From assembly GCF_001422985.1 (NCBI RefSeq), contig NZ_LMNL01000034.1, positions 1-60,702 of the forward strand: 60,702 nucleotides of DNA, in the 5' to 3' direction. A program made the translations under genes and the position numbers. This DNA is from Methylobacterium sp. Leaf117. GTDB taxonomy: Bacteria > Pseudomonadota > Alphaproteobacteria > Rhizobiales > Beijerinckiaceae. This document shows positions 7,518 to 15,752 of the stretch, one piece after another. Below the pieces are notes generated by a model, which did no database searches, was not told where the DNA came from, and saw only the letters and a program-made list of their open reading frames with translations. Positions within the stretch are counted from its first letter, which is position 1, and each line of letters starts with the position of its first letter.

Positions 7518-7787
7518 ATGAAGAAGCTCATCGCCGCCACCTTCGCGGGCGCCCTCGCCCTCTCGCTCGGCGCCTGCAACACGCCGCAGGATCGCGCCCT
7601 CGGCGGCGCCGGCCTCGGCGCCCTCGCGGGTGCCGCCATCGGCGGAGCCGCCACCGGCCGCGCCGGCGGTGCGCTCGCGGGTGCGGCCATCGGCGGCGCC
7701 GGCGGCGCCATCGTGGGCGCCTCCACGGCTCCCCGCTGCCCCTACGGCACCTACCGCGACGCCTACGGCGACGTGTACTGCCGCTGA
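7518..7787 (+). CDS. Small glycine-zipper lipoprotein
   Basis: The 89-residue product starts with a lipoprotein signal peptide (MKKLIAATFAGALALSLGAC, lipobox cysteine at residue 20). A glycine-zipper region rich in GGAGLGALAGAAIGG-like steps follows, which usually forms membrane-embedded helices, then a short tail YGTYRDAYGDVYCR. Proteins of this kind sit in the cell envelope; their precise role is usually unknown. The start at MKK is preferred over upstream in-frame codons because it creates the signal peptide. A strong terminator follows. Confidence 0.85.
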   Translation: MKKLIAATFAGALALSLGACNTPQDRALGGAGLGALAGAAIGGAATGRAGGALAGAAIGGAGGAIVGASTAPRCPYGTYRDAYGDVYCR

Positions 7788-7832
7788 GACCCCAAAACCC
7801 GTACGGCCCTCAGGCCTGCGCCGGACCGCGAG

Positions 7833-7862
7833 GCTCCCTCTCCCCCGAGAGGGAGCTTTTTT
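7833..7862 (+). terminator. Rho-independent terminator after the lipoprotein gene
   Basis: A perfect 10-bp stem (7833-7842 with 7847-7856, four-base C loop) is followed directly by six T residues. It ends transcription of the lipoprotein gene just before the convergent flavoprotein gene. Confidence 0.92.
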
Positions 7863-7874
7863 CATGCGTCTGTC

Positions 7875-9146
7875 TCATGCCTCTGTCCGGGCCGCCATCC
7901 AGGCCAGCATGCCCTCGGCCGCCGCGCGGCCGGAGGCGAAGGCACCCTGGAGCAGGTATCCGCCCGTGGGCGCCTCCCAATCCAGCATCTCGCCGGCCAC
8001 GAAGGTGCCGGGCCGCCGCGCCAGCATGAAGCGTGCGTCGAGTTCTCGACCATCCACACCGCCTGCCGTCGAGATCGCCCGGTCGAGCCCGCGCGGAGCC
8101 AGGAGGCGGATCGGCACCGCCTTGATCAGCGCCGCCAGCGCCTCGGCGGTGACGGGTAGCGGATGGGCGGCCTCGCGCAGGAGGCCGATGCCCACCGGCG
8201 GCAGGGCCGCATCCTTCCGCAGGCGGTTGGCGAGCGACAGCCCGGGCTTCGGATCGCGCAGGGATTTCGCCAGGGGGGCCGCGGCGAGATCGGGGCGCAG
8301 ATCCAGGTGCATTACGGCGTCGCCCCGTTCCGTCGCCGCCCGGAGGATGCGCGAGAGGGCATAGATCGCCCCGCCCTCGATCCCGTCGGCGCTGATCACG
8401 GCCTCGCCGCGAACCGAAGTGCCGTCGATCGCGAGGGCGATGCGCTTGAGAGGCGTCCCGGCGAAGCGCTCGGCGAAGACCGGCGTCCAGGGCACGGTGA
8501 AGCCGACATTGGCGGGCTTCAGCGGCGCCACCGCGACGCCCTCGCCTTCGAGGAGCGGCACCCAGGTCCCATCCGAGCCGAGGCGGGGCCAACTCGCGCC
8601 TCCGAGCGCCAGGAGCACCGGGCGGTGGGCGGTCTCGATCCGGCCCTCCGGCGTCTCGAAGACCGGGCCGCCCGAGGCTGCCCAGCCGGTGAACCGGTGG
8701 CGGGTTCGAATGCGGACACCCAGGCCCTCGAGGCGTTGCAGCCAGGCGCGCAGCAGGGGCGAAGCCTTGAAGCGCTCCGGAAAGACGCGGCCGCTCGATC
8801 CGACGAAGGTCGGCTGCCCGAGGTCGTCGCACCAGCCGCGCAGGGCGTCCGGCGGGAATGCCGTGATGGCCCCGGCCAGGGTGCCGCCCTCCGGGTGGTA
8901 GCGCGCCAGGAAGGCCGGCAGCGCTTCGGAATGGGTCAGGTTGAGCCCGCCGCGCCCGGCGATGAGGAACTTGCGGCCGACGCTCGGCATGCGGTCGTAC
9001 AGGGTGACGGCATGCCCGGCCTGCGCCAGCACCTCCGCTGCCGCAAGACCGGCCGGGCCGCCGCCGATCACGGCAGGGCCACGGGCCTTCGGATCGCAGG
9101 GCTGCGGTTCACACGTGTTCGGGCCGCTCCGTTCAATCTCAGTCAT
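7875..9146 (-). CDS. BaiN/HI0933-like NAD(P)/FAD-dependent oxidoreductase
   Basis: The 423-residue flavoprotein has the FAD-binding VIGGGPAGLAAAEVLAQ motif near its N-terminus, the family segment VGRKFLIAGRGGLNLTHSE, and a C-terminal block TAGGVDGRELDARFM to APTGGYLLQGAFASG that closes the FAD site. This is the TIGR03862/HI0933 branch, cytosolic flavoproteins whose substrates are mostly unknown. The ATG at 9146 is preferred; the frame extends to a TTG at 9182 without a better ribosome site. It converges on the lipoprotein gene and diverges from the TerC gene, with a pair of direct repeats in the shared upstream region. Confidence 0.88.
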   Translation of the reverse strand: MTEIERSGPNTCEPQPCDPKARGPAVIGGGPAGLAAAEVLAQAGHAVTLYDRMPSVGRKFLIAGRGGLNLTHSEALPAFLARYHPEGGTLAGAITAFPPDALRGWCDDLGQPTFVGSSGRVFPERFKASPLLRAWLQRLEGLGVRIRTRHRFTGWAASGGPVFETPEGRIETAHRPVLLALGGASWPRLGSDGTWVPLLEGEGVAVAPLKPANVGFTVPWTPVFAERFAGTPLKRIALAIDGTSVRGEAVISADGIEGGAIYALSRILRAATERGDAVMHLDLRPDLAAAPLAKSLRDPKPGLSLANRLRKDAALPPVGIGLLREAAHPLPVTAEALAALIKAVPIRLLAPRGLDRAISTAGGVDGRELDARFMLARRPGTFVAGEMLDWEAPTGGYLLQGAFASGRAAAEGMLAWMAARTEA

Positions 9147-9183
9147 GCGTTCTGGGAAGCCGTCGCGCGGCACGCCTGTCAAG

Positions 9184-9216
9184 CGTAGCCGGTCTTCTCA
9201 AACGTAGCCGGTCTTC
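9184..9216. repeat. Two direct repeats between the divergent flavoprotein and TerC genes
   Basis: CGTAGCCGGTCTTC occurs at 9184-9197 and 9203-9216, 19 bp apart from start to start, within the shared upstream region. Two copies almost two helical turns apart could be an operator, or could simply be a duplicated stretch. Confidence 0.5.
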
Positions 9217-9353
9217 GCCCTTGATTCGCCATCGGGCGAGTCCCAACTGCGCCTCATCGGCTGCGGGCCCCTCTGGCGGGATGCTGCATGATGCATTCCG
9301 TGATGTCGGAGCCGATGCTTTCTCTCCTCAAGAAGCATCGACGGTCCTGCGTC

Positions 9354-10379
9354 ATGGTTGATTTTCTGTATTACGACTGGCTCGGCAAGCCCGTATGGAT
9401 GTGGCTTGGGTTCCACGCCCTCGTGGCCGGGCTGCTGGCCTTTGATCTCGGGCTCCTGCACCGCGACAAGAACCACGAAATCGGCGTGAAGGAGAGCCTG
9501 CTCCTGACGCTGTTCTACTTCACCCTCGGGATGATCTTCGGCGGGTGGGTCTGGTGGTTTCTCGGTCCGCAGGCCGGGCAGGAATACGTGGCCGGCCTCG
9601 TGGTCGAGAAGTCGCTGTCGATGGACAACGTCTTCGTGATCGCCGTCATCCTGACCGCGCTCGGCATCCCGCGCGCCGCCCAGCACCGGGTCCTGGTCTG
9701 GGGCATCCTGGCGGCCGTGCTGCTGCGCGGGTTGATGATCGGCCTCGGCGCGGCCCTCGTGCACCAGGCTGCCTGGGTGCTGTCGATCTTCGCCGCCTTC
9801 CTGATCTTCGCCGGCCTCAAGATGCTGTTCTCGAAGGACGAGGAGCCGGGCGACATCCGCGAGAACCGGGCCGTCCGGTTCCTGCAGCGGGTCTTGCGGA
9901 TCACGCCCGAGCTGCACGGGCAGCACTTCTTCGTGCGCAAACCCGACCCGAAGACCGGCAAGACAGCCCTCTGGCTGACCCCGCTGGCCCTGGCGCTGAT
10001 CCTGGTGAACGGTGCCGACGTGATCTTCGCCGTCGATAGCGTACCGGCGATCTTCGCCATCACCACCGACACCTTCGTGGTCTACACCTCCAACATCTTC
10101 GCGATCCTGGGCCTGCGCGCGCTCTACTTCGCGCTTGCCGCGATGGTGGATCGCTTCGCCTATCTCAAGACGGCTTTGGCCTTCATCTTGATCTTCATCG
10201 GCGGAAAGATCGTGGTGGCCGATACCTTCGACCTCGTCCACGTGCCGCCGTGGGTCTCGCTCGCGGTGACCATCGTGTTCCTGGTGGCCGGCGTCAGCTA
10301 CAGCCTCTGGCGCACCCGCGGCACCGTTGCGGAGGATATGCAGGCGCAGGGCGGCGAGGCGGCGCAGCACCGCGCGTGA
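9354..10379 (+). CDS. TerC/Alx-family integral membrane protein
   Basis: The 341-residue protein has about nine hydrophobic spans. It carries the acidic family motifs EKSLSMDNVFVIAVI near residue 85 and NGADVIFAVDSVPAIFAIT in the second half, which are the metal-coordinating helices of TerC/Alx proteins. Members of the family export manganese or otherwise control metal load in the membrane and secreted proteins. A start at 9354 (MVDFLYYDW) matches the usual beginning of the family. The frame also has ATG at 9288, which would add 22 polar residues. I see no clear yybP-ykoY-type manganese riboswitch upstream. A G/C-rich hairpin follows. Confidence 0.88.
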   Translation: MVDFLYYDWLGKPVWMWLGFHALVAGLLAFDLGLLHRDKNHEIGVKESLLLTLFYFTLGMIFGGWVWWFLGPQAGQEYVAGLVVEKSLSMDNVFVIAVILTALGIPRAAQHRVLVWGILAAVLLRGLMIGLGAALVHQAAWVLSIFAAFLIFAGLKMLFSKDEEPGDIRENRAVRFLQRVLRITPELHGQHFFVRKPDPKTGKTALWLTPLALALILVNGADVIFAVDSVPAIFAITTDTFVVYTSNIFAILGLRALYFALAAMVDRFAYLKTALAFILIFIGGKIVVADTFDLVHVPPWVSLAVTIVFLVAGVSYSLWRTRGTVAEDMQAQGGEAAQHRA

Positions 10380-10415
10380 GCGGCGACCTGTGCCTGGAGT
10401 TTCACGCCGGCTCTT

Positions 10416-10439
10416 CCCTCTCCCCGCAGAGGGGGAGGG
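10416..10439 (+). terminator. Weak hairpin terminator between terC-like and amidase genes
   Basis: CCCTCTCCC can pair with GGGGGAGGG across a short loop. Only a weak T tract follows, so termination is likely but not certain. The two flanking genes converge here. Confidence 0.45.
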
Positions 10440-10456
10440 TTGCGCATCCGGGTGCG

Positions 10457-11212
10457 CTACCGCCCCGGTAGGGCCGCGATCAGGTCCCGCAGCGTCGTGA
10501 TCGTGGAGGCATCCGCCACGCCGTCGACGCGGGCCGGGCGGAAGTGGCGCTGGAACGCCGTCACCACCGCACCCATGCGCGCGTCGAAGGTGGCGCTCAC
10601 CGGCAGGTCGTAGCCGTAGAGGGCGAACATCGCCTGCAGCGCCTCGATCGGCGGCCCCGCATCCCCCTGCGCGAAGAAGCGTCCGTCGCGGATCGGGGCC
10701 GGCGCCACCCAGTGGCCGATGCCGGCGCGGGCCAGGGTCTCCCACGGGAAATGCTCGCCCGGATCTTCCTTGCGCTCGGGCGCGACGTCGGAATGGGCGA
10801 GGATCCGGTGCGGGGCGAGGTTCCATCGCTGGATGAGATCGCGGCAGAGGGCGATCACCGCCTCGATCTGCGCCGGGGGATAAGCGGGCAGCCCGCCCGC
10901 ATGGCCTCCGTTGACGATCTCGATGCCGAGCGAGCGCGAATTGATATCCGTGATTCCCGCCCAGGAGCCCTGGCCCGCATGCCAGGCCCGTCGCCCCTCG
11001 GGCACCATCTGCACCACGCGGCCGTCCTCCAGCACCACGTAATGGGCCGAGACCTCCGCCACCGGGTTGGCGAGGCGTTGCAGGGCGGCGGCCGCGCTGT
11101 CCATGCCGGTGTAGTGCAGGATCAGCAGGTCGACCGGGCCGACCCGGCGCTCACCGTGGTTCGGCGAAGGGTGGACGCTGGTGGCGATGGAGCTCTCGGG
11201 GGTGGGTTTCAT
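10457..11212 (-). CDS. N-acetylmuramoyl-L-alanine amidase with peptidoglycan-binding domain (AmiD/AmpD-like)
   Basis: The 251-residue protein begins with an Amidase_2 domain: LLILHYTGMD near residue 29 (first zinc His), a YVVLEDGRVVQMVPE strand, LGIEIVNGG, and ILAHSDVAPERKEDPGEHF with the later zinc ligands. Residues from about 180 form a peptidoglycan-binding domain (PIEALQAMFALYGYDLP). It cleaves the bond between muramic acid and the stem peptide during wall turnover. I see no classical signal peptide, so it may act in the cytosol on recycled fragments. Its ATG overlaps the stop of the TerB/DnaJ gene (ATGA), so the two are a coupled operon. Confidence 0.9.
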   Translation of the reverse strand: MKPTPESSIATSVHPSPNHGERRVGPVDLLILHYTGMDSAAAALQRLANPVAEVSAHYVVLEDGRVVQMVPEGRRAWHAGQGSWAGITDINSRSLGIEIVNGGHAGGLPAYPPAQIEAVIALCRDLIQRWNLAPHRILAHSDVAPERKEDPGEHFPWETLARAGIGHWVAPAPIRDGRFFAQGDAGPPIEALQAMFALYGYDLPVSATFDARMGAVVTAFQRHFRPARVDGVADASTITTLRDLIAALPGR

Positions 11213-11934
11213 GGCAGGCCCCGCTCGGCGGTGATCCGGTCATAGGCGGCATTGATGGCCGCGAGCCGGCGGGTGGCGATGGCCACCGCCTCCGGCGGCA
11301 GGCCGCGGGCGATGGCGCGGTCCGGGTGGTTCTCCACCACCAGGGCGCGGTGCGCCGCCTTCAGGGCGGCATCGTCGACGTCGTGATCGAGACCCAGCAC
11401 CAGGTAGGGGTCGTCGGACAGGCGCACATGCCGGGCGGCGATGCGCCGGAACGCGGCCTCGTCGTAGCCGAAGGTCTCCGCCACCGCGCGCAGGTAGCGC
11501 TCCTCCGCCTCGTGGATGGCGCCGTCCGCCTTGGCGATGTGAAACAGGCCGTCGAGCACGTCCTCCAGCAGGGCCGGCTCGTCACGGAAGGTGGTGGCCA
11601 GCTGGCGGGCATAGGCCTCGAAGCCGTTCGAAGTCCCCTTGGCGAGATCGAACAGGCGCTGCACGCCGGGCCGGGCCCGCTCGTCCACCTGCACCACCTT
11701 GGCGAAGGCCTCGACCTCGGCCGGCGTCACCACGCCGTCGGACTTCGCCATCTTGGCGGCGAGCGCCACCAGGCCCGTGGTGAACACCACGTCGCGGGGC
11801 GTGGTGCCGAACAGCGCGCCCTCGCGGTCGACCAGGAAGTGCCCGGCGACCCCGCCGACGAGGCCGCCGAGGGGGCCGCCGATGGCGAGGCCGATTCCGG
11901 TGCCGCCGAGCTTGCCCCAGATCCCAAGGCTCAT
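11209..11934 (-). CDS. TerB- and DnaJ-domain protein (DjlA-like)
   Basis: The 241-residue protein has a glycine-rich N-terminal hydrophobic segment (about residues 8-32) that may anchor it in the membrane. A TerB-like helical domain follows (about 50-155, with KSDGVVTPAEV and KADGAIHEAEE, two acidic repeats). The C-terminal J domain contains the HPD motif in VVENHPDRAIA. This order is that of DjlA, a membrane-linked co-chaperone that recruits DnaK. It is the first gene of a two-gene unit with the amidase, which points to an envelope-related role. About 140 bp before the start hold nothing recognisable. Confidence 0.87.
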   Translation of the reverse strand: MSLGIWGKLGGTGIGLAIGGPLGGLVGGVAGHFLVDREGALFGTTPRDVVFTTGLVALAAKMAKSDGVVTPAEVEAFAKVVQVDERARPGVQRLFDLAKGTSNGFEAYARQLATTFRDEPALLEDVLDGLFHIAKADGAIHEAEERYLRAVAETFGYDEAAFRRIAARHVRLSDDPYLVLGLDHDVDDAALKAAHRALVVENHPDRAIARGLPPEAVAIATRRLAAINAAYDRITAERGLP

Positions 11935-12078
11935 CGAATGGCCTCGCGGGGGCTGGGATGGATGCTGGAACGGGCAAGCGGCATGAGGGGGATCGACAAG
12001 GGCAGAATCGATATCGGCGCGAAACGAAGCGCGTCCTTACACCGGACGGCTTCGGTTCGGCGATAGGCGAGAGGCGCC

Positions 12079-13011
12079 TCAGCGTCGGGCGCAGAGGCCG
12101 ACGAGACCCTGGCTCTCGCTGGGGCAGGCGGCACTCAAGGTTCCGTCAGCGCCCGCCGTCACGATGGCGCTGCCGCCCTTCAGGCAGAGCGCCGAAGCCA
12201 GGATCTCGGTGCCCTCGCAGGTGATCGCGCAGCCCGTCGCCGGGCAGGTGTCCTGGCGCACGACCCGGAACGGGGAAGCGGGTGCGGCGGCCGCGAGGGC
12301 GGCCTGACCGGCTTCGCCCTTCGGACCCGCCGGGCCGCGCTCGCCAGCCGATCCCTTCTGGCCCGGTTCGCCCTTCGCGCCCGGATCACCCTTCGCGCCC
12401 GCCTCTCCCTTAAGGCCGGCCTCGCCCTTGGGTCCCGTCTCGCCCTTGGGTCCCGCCTCACCCTTGGGTCCCGCCTCACCCTTGGGACCGGTCTCGCCCT
12501 TCGCACCGGTCTCGCCCTTGGCGCCCGGTTCGCCCTTCGGCCCCTGGGGACCGGGCAGGCCGGCGACGCCCTGCGGTCCGGCGGGGCCGGTCTCGCCCTT
12601 GTCGCCCGTGTCACCCTTCTGCCCCGTCTCGCCCTTCGGGCCGGGCTGGCCGGCCGGGCCGCAATTGGCGATCACCGCCTCGCGCTCGTCCTCGCCCGCC
12701 TTCAGGGTAGCGATGCAGTTGGTGGGCACGTAGGGCAGGCGGAACACGAACCGGCCCCGGCTGTCGGCGATGATCGAGATGTCTTCGTCGAGCACCACCA
12801 CGGTGCCCGGCTTGCGCACGCTGCCGGAGATGCGCAGGTCCCCGTTCTCGAAACGGGCATCGTAGACCTGGATCGGCTGCGACACGGCCTGGGGCCGGCG
12901 CGTTCTGGCCGCCTCGCTCCTGGGCTGGGCCGCCGTCTGCGCGGCAGCGGGCAGGCCGCCCGCGACGGTGATCAGGCCCGACAGGATCACGAGGGCACGA
13001 GCGAGACGCAT
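12079..13011 (-). CDS. Secreted collagen-like (Gly-X-Y) repeat protein
   Basis: The 310-residue protein starts with a signal peptide ([12 protein letters not shown] to about AAAQ, residue 25). A non-repetitive domain follows (about 30-117), then 40 uninterrupted Gly-X-Y triplets (about 118-237) dominated by GPK, GET, GEA and GAK. A cysteine-containing C-terminal domain (about 238-310) completes it. The charge pattern KGE/KGD is the one that stabilises bacterial collagen triple helices without hydroxyproline. Trimerisation through an end domain and surface or matrix localisation are inferences. The ATG at 13011 has GGGAG before it; the frame to 13161 is an unsupported extension. Confidence 0.88.
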   Translation of the reverse strand: MRLARALVILSGLITVAGGLPAAAQTAAQPRSEAARTRRPQAVSQPIQVYDARFENGDLRISGSVRKPGTVVVLDEDISIIADSRGRFVFRLPYVPTNCIATLKAGEDEREAVIANCGPAGQPGPKGETGQKGDTGDKGETGPAGPQGVAGLPGPQGPKGEPGAKGETGAKGETGPKGEAGPKGEAGPKGETGPKGEAGLKGEAGAKGDPGAKGEPGQKGSAGERGPAGPKGEAGQAALAAAAPASPFRVVRQDTCPATGCAITCEGTEILASALCLKGGSAIVTAGADGTLSAACPSESQGLVGLCARR

Positions 13012-13200
13012 GGAGTTCTCCCGGCTGATCCGCGTCTTCTGCGCGGCAGGTGAGGAGTGCTGCCCTGCCCTCGCCACAGGGTCAAGCGTGGCGGATCGGC
13101 CGGCCCGGAGACCGCCATCCACAGGCATCCACAGCCGTCCACAGGCCAAGTCCCTGAGCACGAGCGAAATTCTGAATCCCCCCGGAAACCGATTGAGTGT

Positions 13201-13215
13201 GTTCCTGTTTTGTTC
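13201..13215 (+). promoter_or_regulatory. LexA operator (GTTC-N7-GTTC) upstream of imuA
   Basis: GTTCCTGTTTTGTTC matches the alphaproteobacterial SOS box GTTC-N7-GTTC exactly and ends 27 bp before the imuA start codon. It places imuA-imuB under LexA control, as is established for this mutagenesis cassette in alphaproteobacteria. Confidence 0.9.
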
Positions 13216-13242
13216 TTAGCGTAGCGGGATGGAACGGAGCCG

Positions 13243-14145
13243 ATGAGACAGAGCCCTGAAGACACTCCCGACGCGGAGACCGAGACGTCATCGGCGAATG
13301 CGCCAGATTCGGACGCCTCGAGCCCGGATGCTTCGGGTCCGGATGCTTCGGGTCCGGATGTTTTGAGTTCGAGTGTACCCCTGGATCTGGCGCCCCTGGA
13401 TCTGGCCGCCCTGCGCGCCCTCGTGGCCGATCGCGGGGGTACGTCCGTCCTCCGGGGGGCCTTGCCCCTCGGCATCCACGACGTCGATACACGCCTCGCC
13501 CAGGGCGGCCTCGCCCTTGGGCAGTTGCACGAGATCGCCCCGGCGCAGGCGGGCGACGAACCGGCGGCGCTGGGCTTCGCCCTCGCGCTGGTGGCGCGCC
13601 ACCTCGCCCGGGTGCGCGGCGAGGCCCTGCTGGTGGTGGGCCGGGGGCACCCCCTTCCCTACGGGCATGGGCTGGCCGGGCTCGGCCTCGATCCCGGGCG
13701 CCTGCTGCTGTTCGACGTGGCGAGCGACGGCGACGCCTACCGGGCGCTCGAGGAATCCCTGCGCGCGCAGGGGTTGGCGGCGGTGGCGGGCCTCATCGAT
13801 GCCGCCTTGCCTCTCGCCCAGAGCCGCCGGCTCCATCTCGCGGCGGCCCGCACCGACCTGCTGCTCCTCGTGCTGAGGCCACCGGAGGCGGACAGCCCCA
13901 ACGTGGCGGCGACGCGCTGGCGGGTCGCCGCCGGCAAGGCCCTGCGCGACCGCTTCGGCTGCATCGAGCGGCCGTGCTGGCAGGTGACGCTCGACCGGAG
14001 CCGCAACGGACGGACCGGACATTGGCTTCTGGAGTGGGATCATGCCGCGCATCGTTTCGGTCTGGCTGGAGCATTGGCCGATCACGCGGCTGAGGCGGGC
14101 CCAGGCGGCATCCTCGGCGAACGACGCGCCCAGCGCTCGGGCTGA
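13243..14145 (+). CDS. imuA: ImuA, SOS mutagenesis protein
   Basis: The 300-residue protein is the RecA/SulA-related ImuA of the ImuA-ImuB-DnaE2 translesion mutasome. The conserved region starts after about residue 50 (LAALRALVADRGG, LPLGIHDVDTRLAQGGLALGQLHEI). It continues through LALVARHLARVRGEALLVV to the end block RTGHWLLEWDHAAHRFG. The first 45 residues are a low-complexity Asp/Ser tail, partly encoded by a 15-bp tandem repeat (13324-13360). The gene overlaps imuB by 104 bp, so the last roughly 30 residues after the conserved core probably matter little. A perfect LexA box precedes it. Confidence 0.9.
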   Translation: MRQSPEDTPDAETETSSANAPDSDASSPDASGPDASGPDVLSSSVPLDLAPLDLAALRALVADRGGTSVLRGALPLGIHDVDTRLAQGGLALGQLHEIAPAQAGDEPAALGFALALVARHLARVRGEALLVVGRGHPLPYGHGLAGLGLDPGRLLLFDVASDGDAYRALEESLRAQGLAAVAGLIDAALPLAQSRRLHLAAARTDLLLLVLRPPEADSPNVAATRWRVAAGKALRDRFGCIERPCWQVTLDRSRNGRTGHWLLEWDHAAHRFGLAGALADHAAEAGPGGILGERRAQRSG

Positions 14146-15655
14146 TGGCGGCCCAAATGAAGGTGGCCCTGGCGAAGGCGGGACCGGCGAAGGCGGCCCG
14201 ATGGTCGTGGCCGCCATGGAGGCCAACGGCTTGCGCTTGGTGGCGGTGGACGCGGCCGCCCGCGCGCTCGGCCTCGCGCCCGGCGAAACCCTGGCCCGGG
14301 CCCGCGCCCGGATCGGGACGCCGGTCGCCGTCCATCCGGCCGATCCGGAGGCCGATGCCGCCGCGCTGCACCGCCTGTGCCTCTGGGCCAAGCGCTACAC
14401 GCCCGTCGTCGCCCCCTACGGCCCGGCGGAGGGCGGCGACGGGTTCTTCCTCGACATCGCGGGGGCGAGCCACCTGTTCGGCGGCGAAGCCGCGCTGATG
14501 GACGACCTCGCCCGGCGTTTGTCGACGCGCGACATCGCGGCCCGCATCGCGCTCGCCGATACGCCGGCCTGCGCCTTCGCCCTGGCGCGCCATGGCGGAG
14601 GCGGATTCGTGGCTCCGGGCTGCAACGCGGAGGCCCTGCACGCCCTGCCCGTCTCGGCCCTGCGCCTCGATGCGGCCATGGCGCAGGCGTTGGCCCGCCT
14701 CGGCCTGCGCCGGATCGGCGACCTCGCCACGGCGCCCCGGGCACCGCTGGCCCGACGCTTCGGCGAAACCCTGCTGCTGCGCCTCGATCAGGCCCTCGGA
14801 CACCGGCCCGACCCCCTGGTCACCGCCGAGGACCCCCGGGAATTCCAGGCGGTGCGCGGCTTCCTCGAACCGATCGGGCAGCCGGAGACCATCGTGGCCA
14901 CCGCCATGGGTCTGATGGAGCGCATCGGGGCCCGGCTGGAGGCGGCCGGCCTCGGTGCCCGGGCCGTGCGCCTGACCCTGACCCGCGTCGATGGAATCCT
15001 GCGCACCCTCGATCTCGGCCTGAGCCTGCCGACACGCTGCCCGAGCCAGATCGGACGCCTGCTCGCCCTGCGCCTCGACCGCCTCGGCCCGGCCCTCGAT
15101 GCCGGGTTCGGCTTCGAGACCGTCAGTCTCGACGTCACCGCCACGGGCACGATCACGGCACGCCAGGCGACGCTGATGGAGGCCTCCGGCGGGTGTGAAG
15201 GCGCCGAGCATCTGGGCGATGCCCTGCGCCAGCGCCTCGGCCGGCGGATGATGCGGCTCGGGTTTCGCCAGACCCATCTGCCCGAGCAGGCCGAGGCCGC
15301 GGAGCCGTGGCGCGCCAGCCTCCCCGCGCAGGCGGACCGGCCCGATCCGGGAGCCCGCGCGCGCCTGCCGCCGCGCCCGCTGGTGCTGCTCAGCCGGGGC
15401 GAGGCGGCCGAGGACGTCATCGCGCTGGCTCCCGACGGGCCGCCGCACCGCTTCCGCTGGCGCCGCCGGGTCCATCGCATCGCCCATGCGGACGGCCCGG
15501 AGCGCATTGCCGACGAGTGGTGGCATGCCCCCGGCCCGACGCGCGATTACTACGTGGTGGAGGACGAGGCCGGCCGCCGCCTCTGGGTCTATCGCGAAGA
15601 AGTTCCGGCGATACCGGCGCCGGCGCGCTGGTTCGTGCACGGGCTGTTCGCCTGA
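14042..15655 (+). CDS. imuB: ImuB, Y-family polymerase-like mutasome protein
   Basis: The 537-residue protein has a Y-family polymerase fold start (PRIVSVWLEHWPITRL) but lacks the usual acidic catalytic residues, as known for ImuB. ImuB links ImuA, the beta clamp and DnaE2 during error-prone bypass. Conserved blocks include LRLVAVDAAARALGLAPGE, YTPVVAPYGPAEGGDGFFLDIAGASHLFGGE and LPARPLVLL-like sequences towards the end. Between residues about 24 and 52 there is a Gly/Glu-rich insert (GGPNEGGPGEGGTGEGGP). No dnaE2 gene follows; the next genes are a broken small gene and thiC. A polymerase partner must be encoded elsewhere. Confidence 0.92.
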   Translation: MPRIVSVWLEHWPITRLRRAQAASSANDAPSARADGGPNEGGPGEGGTGEGGPMVVAAMEANGLRLVAVDAAARALGLAPGETLARARARIGTPVAVHPADPEADAAALHRLCLWAKRYTPVVAPYGPAEGGDGFFLDIAGASHLFGGEAALMDDLARRLSTRDIAARIALADTPACAFALARHGGGGFVAPGCNAEALHALPVSALRLDAAMAQALARLGLRRIGDLATAPRAPLARRFGETLLLRLDQALGHRPDPLVTAEDPREFQAVRGFLEPIGQPETIVATAMGLMERIGARLEAAGLGARAVRLTLTRVDGILRTLDLGLSLPTRCPSQIGRLLALRLDRLGPALDAGFGFETVSLDVTATGTITARQATLMEASGGCEGAEHLGDALRQRLGRRMMRLGFRQTHLPEQAEAAEPWRASLPAQADRPDPGARARLPPRPLVLLSRGEAAEDVIALAPDGPPHRFRWRRRVHRIAHADGPERIADEWWHAPGPTRDYYVVEDEAGRRLWVYREEVPAIPAPARWFVHGLFA

Positions 15656-15752
15656 GATGACAGATGGCGGAGAAGCCCCGTGATGCAATTACAGACTGCA
15701 TGACGGGCGCGGGCGATGATTCTCCCGACGATCGGAATCGGGAGCCGCTGGA

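Noticed and set aside
9184..9353. Manganese riboswitch (yybP-ykoY) before the TerC-type gene
   Set aside because: TerC-type genes are often controlled this way, but the conserved loop sequences were not found.
12300..12660. Dense GC-rich repeats on the plus strand
   Set aside because: They are the Gly-X-Y codons of the collagen-like gene, not a non-coding repeat.
13288..15688. Overlapping minus-strand frames over imuA-imuB
   Set aside because: They run antisense to two recognised genes with a LexA box in the matching orientation.
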